Source: DASUPK01 sp963800285
GTDB taxonomy: Bacteria > Actinomycetota > Thermoleophilia > Solirubrobacterales > 70-9
Reading direction: 5' to 3'
NCBI GenBank assembly: GCA_963800285.1
Contig: CAWDAL010000013.1
Coordinates: 271,446 to 335,445, forward strand
Length of the DNA stretch: 64,000 bases
A model generated the notes under the pieces. It was not told where the DNA came from and made no database searches. It saw nothing but the letters and a program-made list of their open reading frames with translations. Below, piece by piece: positions 8,109-15,626 of the stretch. The translations under genes were made by a program, and so were the position numbers. Numbering within the stretch: position 1 is the stretch's first letter; the number at the start of each line of letters is the position of its first letter.

Positions 8109-8957
8109 GTGGCTATGGTTGGCAGCGTGACGGGCGACGAGACTCAGCCCGGCCCCGATCCGCTGGGGGCCGCGCGAAACGCCGCCGAGTCGGCGGGCGA
8201 GCGCCTGGGCAGCGCCCGGGCGGAGGCGGGCGAGCGCTTCGGCGCCGCGCGCGATGCCGCGAGCAAGCAGGTGGCGGCCGCGCGCGAGACCGCCGCCATG
8301 GCGGCGCACGCAGCGGCGCACAAGCTCTCCCAGAAGCCGCGGCTGCGCGGCGTCTCGCACCAGTGGGCGTTCTTCGCCTCCCTGGGCGCGGGGGTGGCGC
8401 TGATCCTCGCCGCCAGCGGCACCACCGCGGTGATCGCCATGTCGGTCTACGCGTTCTCGCTCTCGGCGATGCTCGGCACGAGCGCCCTCTATCACCGAGT
8501 CACCTGGACGCCGGAGGTGAGGCAGTGGATGCGCCGTCTCGATCACACGATGATCTTCGTCTTCATCGCCGGCACCTACACGCCCTTCGCGCTGCTGGTG
8601 ATGCACGGCACCCTGGCGAACGCGGTCCTGATCGTGGTCTGGGCCACCGCGCTTGGCGGCCTGATCCTCAACCTGGTCTGGATCGACGCGCCCTACTGGG
8701 TCACCTCGGTCATCTACCTGAGCACGGGCTGGGTCGCGGTCGTCAGCCTGCCGCAGCTCTGGAACGAGATCGGGCCGGTCGGCGTGGGGTTGATCGCGCT
8801 CGGCGGCGTCCTCTACTCGGCCGGCGCGGTCGTGTACGCGCGCCGCAAGCCCGATCCGCGGCCGCAGGTCTTCGGCTACCACGAGATTTTCCACGTGCTG
8901 GTGATCGCGGCTGCGGCCGTCCAGTACACCGCGGTGGCGGTGTACGCGCTGCCATAG
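8109..8957 (+). CDS. Hemolysin III / PAQR-family membrane protein with Ala-rich N-terminal extension
   Basis: The core (from about residue 78) is a seven-TM hemolysin III (YqfA/TrhA, PAQR superfamily) protein. It shows SALYHRVTW, RRLDHTMIFVFIAGTYTPFAL and the C-terminal FGYHEIFHVLVI with the HxxxH expected for the metal site. Bacterial members are linked to membrane lipid homeostasis; a true hemolytic role is doubtful. Ahead of it are about 75 residues of Ala/Arg/Glu-rich amphipathic helix (repeats of the type GERLGSARAEAGERFGAARDAA), which is not part of the family and may lie on the membrane surface. The frame starts with GTG at 8109; ATG at 8115 and GTG at 8127 are alternatives. Confidence 0.88.
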   Translation: MAMVGSVTGDETQPGPDPLGAARNAAESAGERLGSARAEAGERFGAARDAASKQVAAARETAAMAAHAAAHKLSQKPRLRGVSHQWAFFASLGAGVALILAASGTTAVIAMSVYAFSLSAMLGTSALYHRVTWTPEVRQWMRRLDHTMIFVFIAGTYTPFALLVMHGTLANAVLIVVWATALGGLILNLVWIDAPYWVTSVIYLSTGWVAVVSLPQLWNEIGPVGVGLIALGGVLYSAGAVVYARRKPDPRPQVFGYHEIFHVLVIAAAAVQYTAVAVYALP

Positions 8958-8966
8958 CGGTCACCA

Positions 8967-9053
8967 GGCCGCTCCACTTTGGAGCGAAGCGCGAAGCGCG
9001 TAGCGACTTAGGTGGGGCGGCCGCCTGTGACTGCGATCTGATGGCGAAGCCGT
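8967..9053 (+). repeat. 87-bp interspersed intergenic repeat, copy 1
   Basis: This segment starts with a small hairpin (gctccactttggagc) and contains the palindrome ggcggccgcc. Its reverse complement matches 12296-12382 over 87 positions with about a dozen differences. It fills most of the gap between hemolysin III and the ABC transporter. It is inverted relative to the two copies at 12.3-12.5 kb. Confidence 0.85.
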
Positions 9054-9068
9054 AGAGTCCGCCCGAAT

Positions 9069-9962
9069 TTGGCCGCCGTCGAGATCAGGGGGATCAGCAA
9101 GCGCTTCGGCTCCGTGCAGGCGGTGTCCGACCTCTCCTTCGACGTCGCGGCCGGCCGGGTCACCGGATTTCTCGGGCCGAACGGAGCCGGCAAGAGCACC
9201 ACCCTGAGGATCCTGCTCGGCCTGGTCCACGCCGACGGCGGCACCGCCGGCTTCTCGGGCCGCCGCTACGGGGAGCTCGACCACCCCAGCCAGGAGGTCG
9301 GGGCCGTGCTGGAGGACGCCAGCTTCCATCCGGGCCGAAGCGGCCGCAACCACCTCCGGATCCTGGCCGCCGCCGGCGAGCACCCGCCGGAGCGCGTCGA
9401 CAAGGTCCTCGACGAGGTCGGCCTGTCCGGCGCCGCCAACCGGCGGGTCAAGGGCTACTCGATGGGGATGCGCCAGCGGCTGGCGATCGCGGCCGCGCTG
9501 CTCGGCGACCCGCAGGTCCTGATCCTGGACGAGCCCGCGAACGGCCTCGACCCGCCGGGAATCCGCTGGATCCGGGGCCTGCTCCGATCACAGGCCGGGC
9601 AGGGCCGAGCGGTGCTCGTCTCCAGCCACCTGCTCTCCGAGGTCGCGCAGAGCGTCGACGACGTGGTCGTCATCTCGCATGGCGTGATGCGCGCCGGCGG
9701 GCCGCTGGAGAAGGTGCTCGGGGCTCCGGAGGGCCCCGTCACCCGGGTCCGGTCAGCCGACGACGACCGGCTCGCCGCGGCGCTCGATCAGGGTGGACTC
9801 AAGGTCAGCCGGGAGCCGGCGGGCGGGCTGCTCGTGCACGGAGCCTCCGGGGAGGCGGTCGGCGGGATCGCGAACCAGCAGCGGATCGCGCTCACCGAGC
9901 TCGGGGCCGTCTCACGCTCGCTCGAGGAGGCCTTCTTCGAGCTCACCGAGGGAGGCGAATGA
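9069..9962 (+). CDS. ABC transporter ATP-binding protein (ABC-2 exporter type)
   Basis: The 297-residue protein is the nucleotide-binding subunit of an ABC-2 type exporter. Walker A is GPNGAGKST (residues 36-44), the signature is YSMGMRQRLAIA, Walker B is VLILDEPANGLDP, and a switch His follows in VSSHLLSEV. The C-terminal part after GPVTRVRSAD is the regulatory extension common in DrrA/BcrA-like proteins and ends with SRSLEEAFFELT. The start is a TTG (9069), the only plausible initiation codon before the conserved AVEIRGISKRFG. It overlaps the permease gene by four bases (ATGA), so the two are translationally coupled. Confidence 0.93.
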   Translation: MAAVEIRGISKRFGSVQAVSDLSFDVAAGRVTGFLGPNGAGKSTTLRILLGLVHADGGTAGFSGRRYGELDHPSQEVGAVLEDASFHPGRSGRNHLRILAAAGEHPPERVDKVLDEVGLSGAANRRVKGYSMGMRQRLAIAAALLGDPQVLILDEPANGLDPPGIRWIRGLLRSQAGQGRAVLVSSHLLSEVAQSVDDVVVISHGVMRAGGPLEKVLGAPEGPVTRVRSADDDRLAAALDQGGLKVSREPAGGLLVHGASGEAVGGIANQQRIALTELGAVSRSLEEAFFELTEGGE

Positions 9963-10702
9963 GACCGCTGCTCGAGGCGGAGCTGATCAAGCTTCGCACC
10001 ACCAGGACCTTCATCGCCCTGGCGGGGGTGGCGATCGGGACCTCGCTCCTGCTCACCGTGGTGGTCGCACTGCTCGGCACGCCGACCAAGGAGACGGTGC
10101 TGGCGGACGTGTTCCAGTCCGACACCAGCGCCTTCTTCATCACCATTCTCGCGATCGTCGGCATCACCGGGGAGTGGCGGCACCGCACGATCACGTCATC
10201 TCTGCTCGCGGCGCCCGACCGGTTCCGCTTCCTGGCCGCCAAGACGCTCGCCTTCACGGTCGCCGGCCTGGCCCTGTCGCTGGCGATCTCGCTCACGATC
10301 ACGATCGTCGGCTACGTGATCCTCAACGCCCGCGATCTTCCGGTCCCCGAGGCGGGCGACCTGCTGACCCAGATCGCCCGGAATGCCCTTGTCGCCGCGC
10401 TGCTCGGCGGCCTCGGAGTCGGAATCGGATCAGTTGTCCGCAACCAGGCGGTTGCGGTCGTCGCGGTCCTCATCGTCGGCTTCGCGATCGAGCCGATCCT
10501 GCTCGGCGTGGCGTCCAACGTCGCCAAGTTCGGTCCCTTCATCGCGCTGCCGAGCGCCATCGCGACGAACGATCCGACCGCGAACGGCTTCGATCCGGGT
10601 CAGCTGCTCAGCCGCTGGGCGGCGGTGGGGGCGATGCTGGCCTGGATCGGGCTCTTCTTCGCGGGCGGCGCGGCTCTGCTGCTCGAGCGGGACGTCGAGT
10701 GA
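9959..10702 (+). CDS. ABC-2 type transporter permease
   Basis: This 247-residue integral membrane protein is the partner of the preceding ATPase. It begins with the typical cytoplasmic LLEAELIKLRTTRTF segment, followed by about six membrane segments; the short WRHRTITSSLLAAPDRFRFLAAKT between the second and third is the hallmark coupling region of ABC-2 permeases. The exported substrate is unknown. Its last 95 bp overlap, tail to tail, the frame of the HxlR regulator on the other strand. Confidence 0.9.
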   Translation: MRPLLEAELIKLRTTRTFIALAGVAIGTSLLLTVVVALLGTPTKETVLADVFQSDTSAFFITILAIVGITGEWRHRTITSSLLAAPDRFRFLAAKTLAFTVAGLALSLAISLTITIVGYVILNARDLPVPEAGDLLTQIARNALVAALLGGLGVGIGSVVRNQAVAVVAVLIVGFAIEPILLGVASNVAKFGPFIALPSAIATNDPTANGFDPGQLLSRWAAVGAMLAWIGLFFAGGAALLLERDVE

Positions 10703-11363
10703 CACCGGCGAAGGGGCTGAGACCGAACCAGTCCCGGAAGGCCCGCCGAGCAGCGTCTTGGCCTTCGAGCTGGATCTCACCTCCCTCCAGAGCCGTTGCG
10801 AGCGTGGTATCGCCGGCCAGGACCCGGGCGAGCGCCACGGGCTCGCTGTGGACTGTCAGGTCCACCTCGAAGCCCGGATCGGTGATGCAAAGATCGGACG
10901 CCGGCCGCTGCAGCACGAGCCACCAATAGCGCTTCGCATCGACGGCGGTGGGGAAACGGAAGTGGACCACCGCGCGCTCCTCGGGCAATGAGTCGAGGCG
11001 AACCGTTCCGCGGATCGCCCACATCAGGTGGGCCGGATCGGCGTCCTCGCGAGTGATCTCGCGGCGCAGCCAGCGCTCGCCCCAGACGCCCATCGCCTCG
11101 ACGATCGGGCGCAGCTCGCTCCCGGCGGGGGTCAGCACGTACTCGACCCCGTTCTCGCCTCGCTCGCGCCGCACGATGCCGGCGTCCTCGAGGGTGCGCA
11201 GCCGCTTGCTGAGCAACGACGAGGACATCAGCGGCACTCCACGCTGGATCTCGTTGAACCGCCGCCCGCCGTAGACGAGCTCCCTGACCACCAGGGGCGT
11301 CCAGCGCTCGGCCAGGACCTCGGAGGCCTGGGCGATCGGGCAGAACTGGCCGTAGGTGGCGAT
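10608..11363 (-). CDS. HxlR-family transcriptional regulator with SCP2-like C-terminal domain
   Basis: The protein is a winged-helix HxlR regulator. Its conserved start, ATYGQFCPIAQASEVLAERW, including the sensor-type Cys, is encoded upstream of the first canonical start (GTG 11291), which would delete half of the DNA-binding domain. The frame is closed by TAA at 11373-11375 and has no ATG, GTG or TTG before 11291. The family's usual Met position is occupied by ATC (11361-11363), preceded by an aagg/agg sequence. I annotate from there; either ATC initiation or a base error (ATG to ATC) is needed. After the wHTH comes an SCP2-like domain (VHFRFPTAVDAKRYW; DLTVHSEPVALARVLAGD). The final 30 residues are Pro/Arg-rich and antisense to the permease gene. 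Confidence 0.75.
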   Translation of the reverse strand: MATYGQFCPIAQASEVLAERWTPLVVRELVYGGRRFNEIQRGVPLMSSSLLSKRLRTLEDAGIVRRERGENGVEYVLTPAGSELRPIVEAMGVWGERWLRREITREDADPAHLMWAIRGTVRLDSLPEERAVVHFRFPTAVDAKRYWWLVLQRPASDLCITDPGFEVDLTVHSEPVALARVLAGDTTLATALEGGEIQLEGQDAARRAFRDWFGLSPFAGVTRRPARAAEPRRPRRRARSRPASPPPPPSG

Positions 11364-11481
11364 GGCCTGACCTTACGCCGAACCTCTCCGCCTCGCGCTT
11401 CAGATTCTGCAGTTGACTCCCCCGAACGCATTCCATAGAACTCGGCGCGCAGCGAGACAAACCGGACGAAAGGGGAGAGGG

Positions 11482-12288
11482 ATGACCGAGTTGACCGACG
11501 TGCAAGAACAAGCGCGAAAGCTCTGGTCGTCGGGTGACTACGCGTCGGCGATGCACGTGATCGAGAGCGTCGGGCCGAAGGTCGTCGCGGCAGGGGGGGT
11601 GAGCGGGGACGACACCGTCCTCGACGTCGCCTGCGGCAACGGCAACGCGACCATTCCAGCGGCGAAGACCGGCGCCAGCGTGACCGGCATCGACCTGACG
11701 CCGTCCCTGCTCGACGCCGGCGAGGCCGCCGCCGCCGAGGCGGGCGTGGAGATCGACTGGATCGAGGGCGATGCCCAGAAGCTCCCCTTCGACGACGGCA
11801 GCTTCGACGTCGTCCTCTCCGTGTTCGGCTGCATGTTCGTGCCGGACCAGCGCACAGAGGCCGAGGAGATCGCCCGGGTCCTGAAGCCGGGCGGCCGCCT
11901 GGCGATCGCCGCCTGGACCCCCGAGGGCAACGTCGGGAAGATGTTCATCACGACCGTGCAGCACCGCCCGCCGCCCCCGGAGGGCTTCCAGCCGCCGATC
12001 CTCTGGGGCAACGAGGACTACGTGCGGGGCCTCTTCGAGGGGACCGGGGTCGAGCTGGACATCGAGCGGACGACCGTCGACTTCGAGTCGGACTCCGCCG
12101 AGGAGCACCTGGCCGAGGTGGAGCGGGACCTGCCCCCGGTGGTTGCCGCGAAGGCTCTGCTCGAGCCCGAGGGGAAATGGGACGCCCTGCGAGCCGACCT
12201 GCTGGCGCTCTACAACGAGGCCAACCTCGCCGACGAGGGCTACCGCTCGACCAACGAGTACCTGCTGATCAAGGGGCGGAAGACCTAG
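11482..12288 (+). CDS. Class I SAM-dependent methyltransferase
   Basis: The 268-residue protein is a Rossmann-fold methyltransferase of the UbiE/Methyltransf_11 type. Motif I is VLDVACGNGNAT, motif II is VTGIDLTP, the acidic loop reads IEWIEGDAQKLPFDDGSFD (as DWIEGDAQKLPF) and VLKPGGRLAIAAWTP marks the post-motif region. The substrate is unknown. I chose ATG 11482 because it has a strong ribosome binding site (aaaggggagaggg) directly upstream; the open frame extends to 11413. It is divergent from the HxlR regulator, which often controls such adjacent genes. Confidence 0.9.
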   Translation: MTELTDVQEQARKLWSSGDYASAMHVIESVGPKVVAAGGVSGDDTVLDVACGNGNATIPAAKTGASVTGIDLTPSLLDAGEAAAAEAGVEIDWIEGDAQKLPFDDGSFDVVLSVFGCMFVPDQRTEAEEIARVLKPGGRLAIAAWTPEGNVGKMFITTVQHRPPPPEGFQPPILWGNEDYVRGLFEGTGVELDIERTTVDFESDSAEEHLAEVERDLPPVVAAKALLEPEGKWDALRADLLALYNEANLADEGYRSTNEYLLIKGRKT

Positions 12289-12295
12289 CTGGCAG

Positions 12296-12382
12296 ACGGC
12301 TTCGCCATCAGATCGCGGCTGTCGGCGGCCGCCCCGCCTAAGTCGCTTCGGCCTTCGGCCTTCGCTCCAAAGTGGAGCGGCC
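12296..12382 (-). repeat. 87-bp interspersed intergenic repeat, copy 2
   Basis: This is the inverted counterpart of 8967-9053, about 86% identical over 87 bases. It ends with the same hairpin (gctccaaagtggagc). From 12304 it is also the first unit of an exact 87-bp tandem duplication that continues to 12477. Confidence 0.9.
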
Positions 12383-12390
12383 TTGCAGCC

Positions 12391-12477
12391 GCCATCAGAT
12401 CGCGGCTGTCGGCGGCCGCCCCGCCTAAGTCGCTTCGGCCTTCGGCCTTCGCTCCAAAGTGGAGCGGCCTTGCAGCC
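12391..12477 (-). repeat. 87-bp repeat, copy 3 (exact tandem duplicate of 12304-12390)
   Basis: Positions 12391-12477 repeat 12304-12390 without a single difference. The copy runs into the neighbouring gene: the stop codon (12425-12427) and the last 17 residues of the siroheme-synthase-like protein are encoded inside it. An exact duplication indicates a recent event. Confidence 0.95.
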
Positions 12478-13195
12478 GCTTCGCCGCCTCGATCAGGCGC
12501 TGGACCTCGTCCTCTCGCCCCTGCTTGATCAGCTCGATCGGGTCGGGGTCGCCGTTGACGATGCCCTCGAAGAACTCCTTGCGGTCCTGATACGTGGGGA
12601 GGGTCCCCTTGGCCCAGCCGCGATGGTCGTTGAGGATCACGGCCAGGCGCGCGTACGGCTCGCCGTAGGAAGCGGCGATCTCCCGCTTCATCCGCTTGGC
12701 CAGGGCCGGGGAGGCCCCCGCGGTCGAGATCGCGATCGCGAGCGGGCCCGAGCGCTCGATCGCGGGCAGGATGAAGTTGCAGAGCGGCGGCACGTCGACG
12801 ACGTTCACCAGCATCGCCCGGCGCTCGGCCCCCTCCGAGATCGAGATGTTGACGTCCGTGTCGTTGGTTGCGGCGATCGCGAGGAAGGCGCCGTCGAGGT
12901 CTCCGTCGACGAAGATGCGCTCATCCCAGGTGATCGAGCCCTCCGCGGCGTAGGTGGCGAGCTCGGGGATGACCTGGGGGGCGACGACGTGGACGTCGCC
13001 GTCGCAGAGCAGCAGCCCGTCGACCTTCTCGAGCGCGACGTCGCCTCCGCCGACCACCAGGCAGCGGCGGCCCTTGAGCTTCAGGCAGGCCATGTAGAAC
13101 GGCGTCTCGAGCATGTCCCGCACGCAGGTCTGGTCGCAGATCCCGCGCTTGAACTGACAGACGCATTCCTTGCCCTGGAAGGCCGCTGCAGGCAT
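12425..13195 (-). CDS. Precorrin-2 dehydrogenase / sirohydrochlorin ferrochelatase-like protein
   Basis: The 256-residue protein resembles Met8p and the N-terminal half of CysG, which oxidises precorrin-2 and inserts iron to give siroheme. The NAD-binding motif is RCLVVGGGDVALEKVDGLL, followed by VHVVAPQ, FLAIAATNDTDVN and the conserved LVNVVDVPPLCNFILPA and STAGASPALAKRMKREI. Ahead of the fold is a Cys-rich leader with Cys11, Cys13, Cys20 and Cys24 (CVCQFKRGICDQTC), which is absent from classical Met8p and could bind a metal or Fe-S centre. No methyltransferase domain (CysG C-half) is attached. The C-terminal tail (LERRPKAEAT) is encoded by the 87-bp repeat. Starting at ATG 13195 has no clear ribosome binding site; ATG 13111 would omit the Cys-rich leader. 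Confidence 0.88.
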   Translation of the reverse strand: MPAAAFQGKECVCQFKRGICDQTCVRDMLETPFYMACLKLKGRRCLVVGGGDVALEKVDGLLLCDGDVHVVAPQVIPELATYAAEGSITWDERIFVDGDLDGAFLAIAATNDTDVNISISEGAERRAMLVNVVDVPPLCNFILPAIERSGPLAIAISTAGASPALAKRMKREIAASYGEPYARLAVILNDHRGWAKGTLPTYQDRKEFFEGIVNGDPDPIELIKQGREDEVQRLIEAAKRLQGRSTLERRPKAEAT

Positions 13196-13211
13196 GGGCC
13201 AAGGGTAAAGG

Positions 13212-15578
13212 TCAGGCCTGCTTGCGCCGGTGCTTGTGATGGTGCTTGTGCGCGGCGCGGACCTTGAACGGCTTCGTCCCGCAGCGGAAGAAGTAGGGCA
13301 GCGCGCCCAGCGGGGCGGGGACGGTGGCGGTGCCCGGTCCGGCGAACCGCTGTCCGCTGGGCTCGTGCACCCAGCAGCCGCGCGGGAGCGCCACCGAGCG
13401 CGAGGTATCGCCCTTGGTGACCACGGGCGCCACCAGCACGTCGGCCCCGAGCATCCACTCCTGGTCGCGGCCGGAGACGGGCGCCTCCGGCGCGCTCAGC
13501 CAGAGGGGGCGGGTGACCGGCATCCCGGTCCTGCGCCCCTTCTTCCACAGCCTCCGCATCAGCGGCAGCGCCCGCTCGTGCAGGTCCGCCATCGCCTTCC
13601 AGCGGGCGAGGGTGGCGTCACCGTAGGCCCAGGGCATGCGGACGCCGGTGGAGGACGAGTTGTGAACGCGGAAGTACGGCGTGAGGGCGGCCCATTCGCT
13701 CCAGCGGTCGTACAGCTCCTCGCTGGGCGGCCCGGTCAGGGTGTCGATGTAGCCCCCGATGTCGGTCGTGTAGCCGAAGGCGCCGCCGACCGCCCGATTG
13801 AGCATGTCGGGGGCCAGCGATCGCAGCCCGGAGGCGGCTTCCCAGTCGACCGTCTCGTCGCCTGGGAAGTTGCCCATCTCGGAGGCCGCGCTGCCGGGCC
13901 GGCCGCTGTAGCCCGCTCGGGTGAAGAACCAGATCGGATCGTGCCTTGGGTGCTTCGCTCCCCAGTGATCGAGGATGCGACGTGAGACCCGGTGGTAGAG
14001 AACCGGATAGCGGTTGTGCATCGCCGCCCCGGTGCTGCCGTTGGCGAAGTGCATGCCGTCCTGGACCTGCTCGCCGAAGTCCTGCATGAACCCGTCGGCC
14101 CCGAGCCCGATCAGCAGATTGAGTCGCCGCCGCCACCAGGCCACCGTGGCCGGCTTGGTGAAGTCGAGCAGCGTCGCGGGGGAGTCGCCGTTGCCGCCGA
14201 ACTCGTAGGGCGCACCGCTCGCGGTCGTCGCGACCAGCCCGAGCCGCCTGGTCTCCTCGAAGTCGCCGGGCGGCTGGGTGGCGAGTGCGTCGTCGGAGAC
14301 GTAGGCGCGGACATAGAGGATCGCGTGGATCCCCATCGCGTGCAGGCGCGCGATCACCGAGCGGACATACCCGAGGTCGAGCATCCCCCAGCCCTCGAAC
14401 CCGTAGGCGGAGATGTGCATGTCGTAGCGGCGGATGTCGGCCAGGTCCTGCTCGATCTTGGCCCGGTAGGTGTCGGGGTTCTCGGACGGCGGAGCCCCCG
14501 GGAGGGCCGGGGACTTGACGGCCCGCGACAGCGTCGGCCCCTCGGCCCAGCTCGGCGGCAGGCGATGGCGGCCCGTCACCGAGGTCAGCTCCCGGATCGC
14601 GCGGCGGCGGCCGCGCGCCGGGAACACCGTGTAGTCGAGGTGGCCGGAGCTCGCCTGAACCTGCCAGGCGTCGGGCCGGTCGTTCGCCATCCGCCAGCGC
14701 GAGCGCTCGCTCTGGTTGAGGAGGAAGCCGTAGCCGCGGGATGAGACGAACTCCGCCTGCGGGTAGTAGGCGGCGTTCATGCCGTTCGGGAAGAGGTAGC
14801 GCTCGAAGCCTCCGGGCAGCTCGGTGGGGCTCGGGATCCCGCCCAGGTCGGCGATGCTGTACGAGGTGCCGGAGCCGACCAGCAGCGGGAACAGCGCCAG
14901 GCCCGGCACCAGCGTCTCCGAGCCGCCGAGGTTCTCCTGGACCACGTCGCCGTAGAGCTTCTCGCCGCGCTTGTCCGTGGTCCCGTGCCTGCCGCCGAAC
15001 CCGTGGAAGCCCTCGCCGGGCGCGGTGGCGAAGGAATCGCCGAGCGTGATCACCCCCGCAGGGGAGCTGGGACGCACACGGACGCGGATGCCGCTTGCGC
15101 GGTCGGGCTCGATCCGGGCGATCAACCGCCGGCCGGGCTCGTCGGTGGCCAAGGTGAGCCGAACGCCCTTGCCGCGCCGCTTCGCGGAGATCGCCCGCCG
15201 GGCCGCGTAGACCGTCCCGGAGCGGCGATCGAAGAGGGTGTTCCCGTTCCAGAGCCCGGACTCCCACTGCGGGTGCAGCTCCGTCCCGACCTCGTAGGTG
15301 AGCGGGGCGTAGACGGCGTTGTCGGGGTGGCGCTCGAGCGTGAAGGGCTCGGGATCGTCGGTGCTGGGAAGCGCCGCCGGAGTCGTCGATGCCGGCGCGC
15401 GCAGCTCGCGAAGGACGGTGTGTCCGCGCGACCGGAAGACGAGCCGGAAGGGCGCCCGGTCGATCACGGCGCGGGCGGCGCCGTTGGTGACCACGATCCG
15501 CTTCCCGGTCAGCTTGACCGCCGCACCGGCGGTCGCCGGAATGGCGACCGCGGCGATCGCAAGCAGCGACGCCGCCAA
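13212..15578 (-). CDS. Secreted glycoside hydrolase family 31 protein
   Basis: This is a GH31 alpha-glycosidase (788 residues from the TTG at 15578). The beta-sandwich N-domain (TYEVG..QWESGLWNGN; GEGFHGFGGRHG) is followed by the catalytic barrel. The expected nucleophile is Asp500 in GFMQDFGE and the acid/base is Asp574 in GDETVDWE. A hydrophobic signal peptide (SLLAIAAVAIPATAGAA) shows export, and the protein ends in a His/Lys-rich tail (HKHHHKHRRK). The layout resembles the YihQ branch, but the sulfoquinovose-binding QQRW motif is not seen, so substrate is open. TTG 15578 lacks a basic n-region; an ATC codon at 15617-15615 would give a classical RR-containing signal sequence and has agga upstream. 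It follows the epimerase by about 50 bp in the same frame. Confidence 0.88.
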   Translation of the reverse strand: MAASLLAIAAVAIPATAGAAVKLTGKRIVVTNGAARAVIDRAPFRLVFRSRGHTVLRELRAPASTTPAALPSTDDPEPFTLERHPDNAVYAPLTYEVGTELHPQWESGLWNGNTLFDRRSGTVYAARRAISAKRRGKGVRLTLATDEPGRRLIARIEPDRASGIRVRVRPSSPAGVITLGDSFATAPGEGFHGFGGRHGTTDKRGEKLYGDVVQENLGGSETLVPGLALFPLLVGSGTSYSIADLGGIPSPTELPGGFERYLFPNGMNAAYYPQAEFVSSRGYGFLLNQSERSRWRMANDRPDAWQVQASSGHLDYTVFPARGRRRAIRELTSVTGRHRLPPSWAEGPTLSRAVKSPALPGAPPSENPDTYRAKIEQDLADIRRYDMHISAYGFEGWGMLDLGYVRSVIARLHAMGIHAILYVRAYVSDDALATQPPGDFEETRRLGLVATTASGAPYEFGGNGDSPATLLDFTKPATVAWWRRRLNLLIGLGADGFMQDFGEQVQDGMHFANGSTGAAMHNRYPVLYHRVSRRILDHWGAKHPRHDPIWFFTRAGYSGRPGSAASEMGNFPGDETVDWEAASGLRSLAPDMLNRAVGGAFGYTTDIGGYIDTLTGPPSEELYDRWSEWAALTPYFRVHNSSSTGVRMPWAYGDATLARWKAMADLHERALPLMRRLWKKGRRTGMPVTRPLWLSAPEAPVSGRDQEWMLGADVLVAPVVTKGDTSRSVALPRGCWVHEPSGQRFAGPGTATVPAPLGALPYFFRCGTKPFKVRAAHKHHHKHRRKQA

Positions 15579-15626
15579 AGCGCCCCATGACCCGGTGAGT
15601 CCGATCCGCCTTCCGATGCGCGGATC

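Noticed and set aside
13212..15578. Sulfoquinovosidase (YihQ) assignment for the GH31 protein
   Set aside because: The overall layout is similar, but the QQRW sulfonate-binding motif is not present.
13618..15588. 656-residue minus-strand frame with a proper ATG over the GH31 gene
   Set aside because: It is the out-of-frame reading of GH31; only the 13212-15578 frame has the glycosidase motifs and signal peptide.
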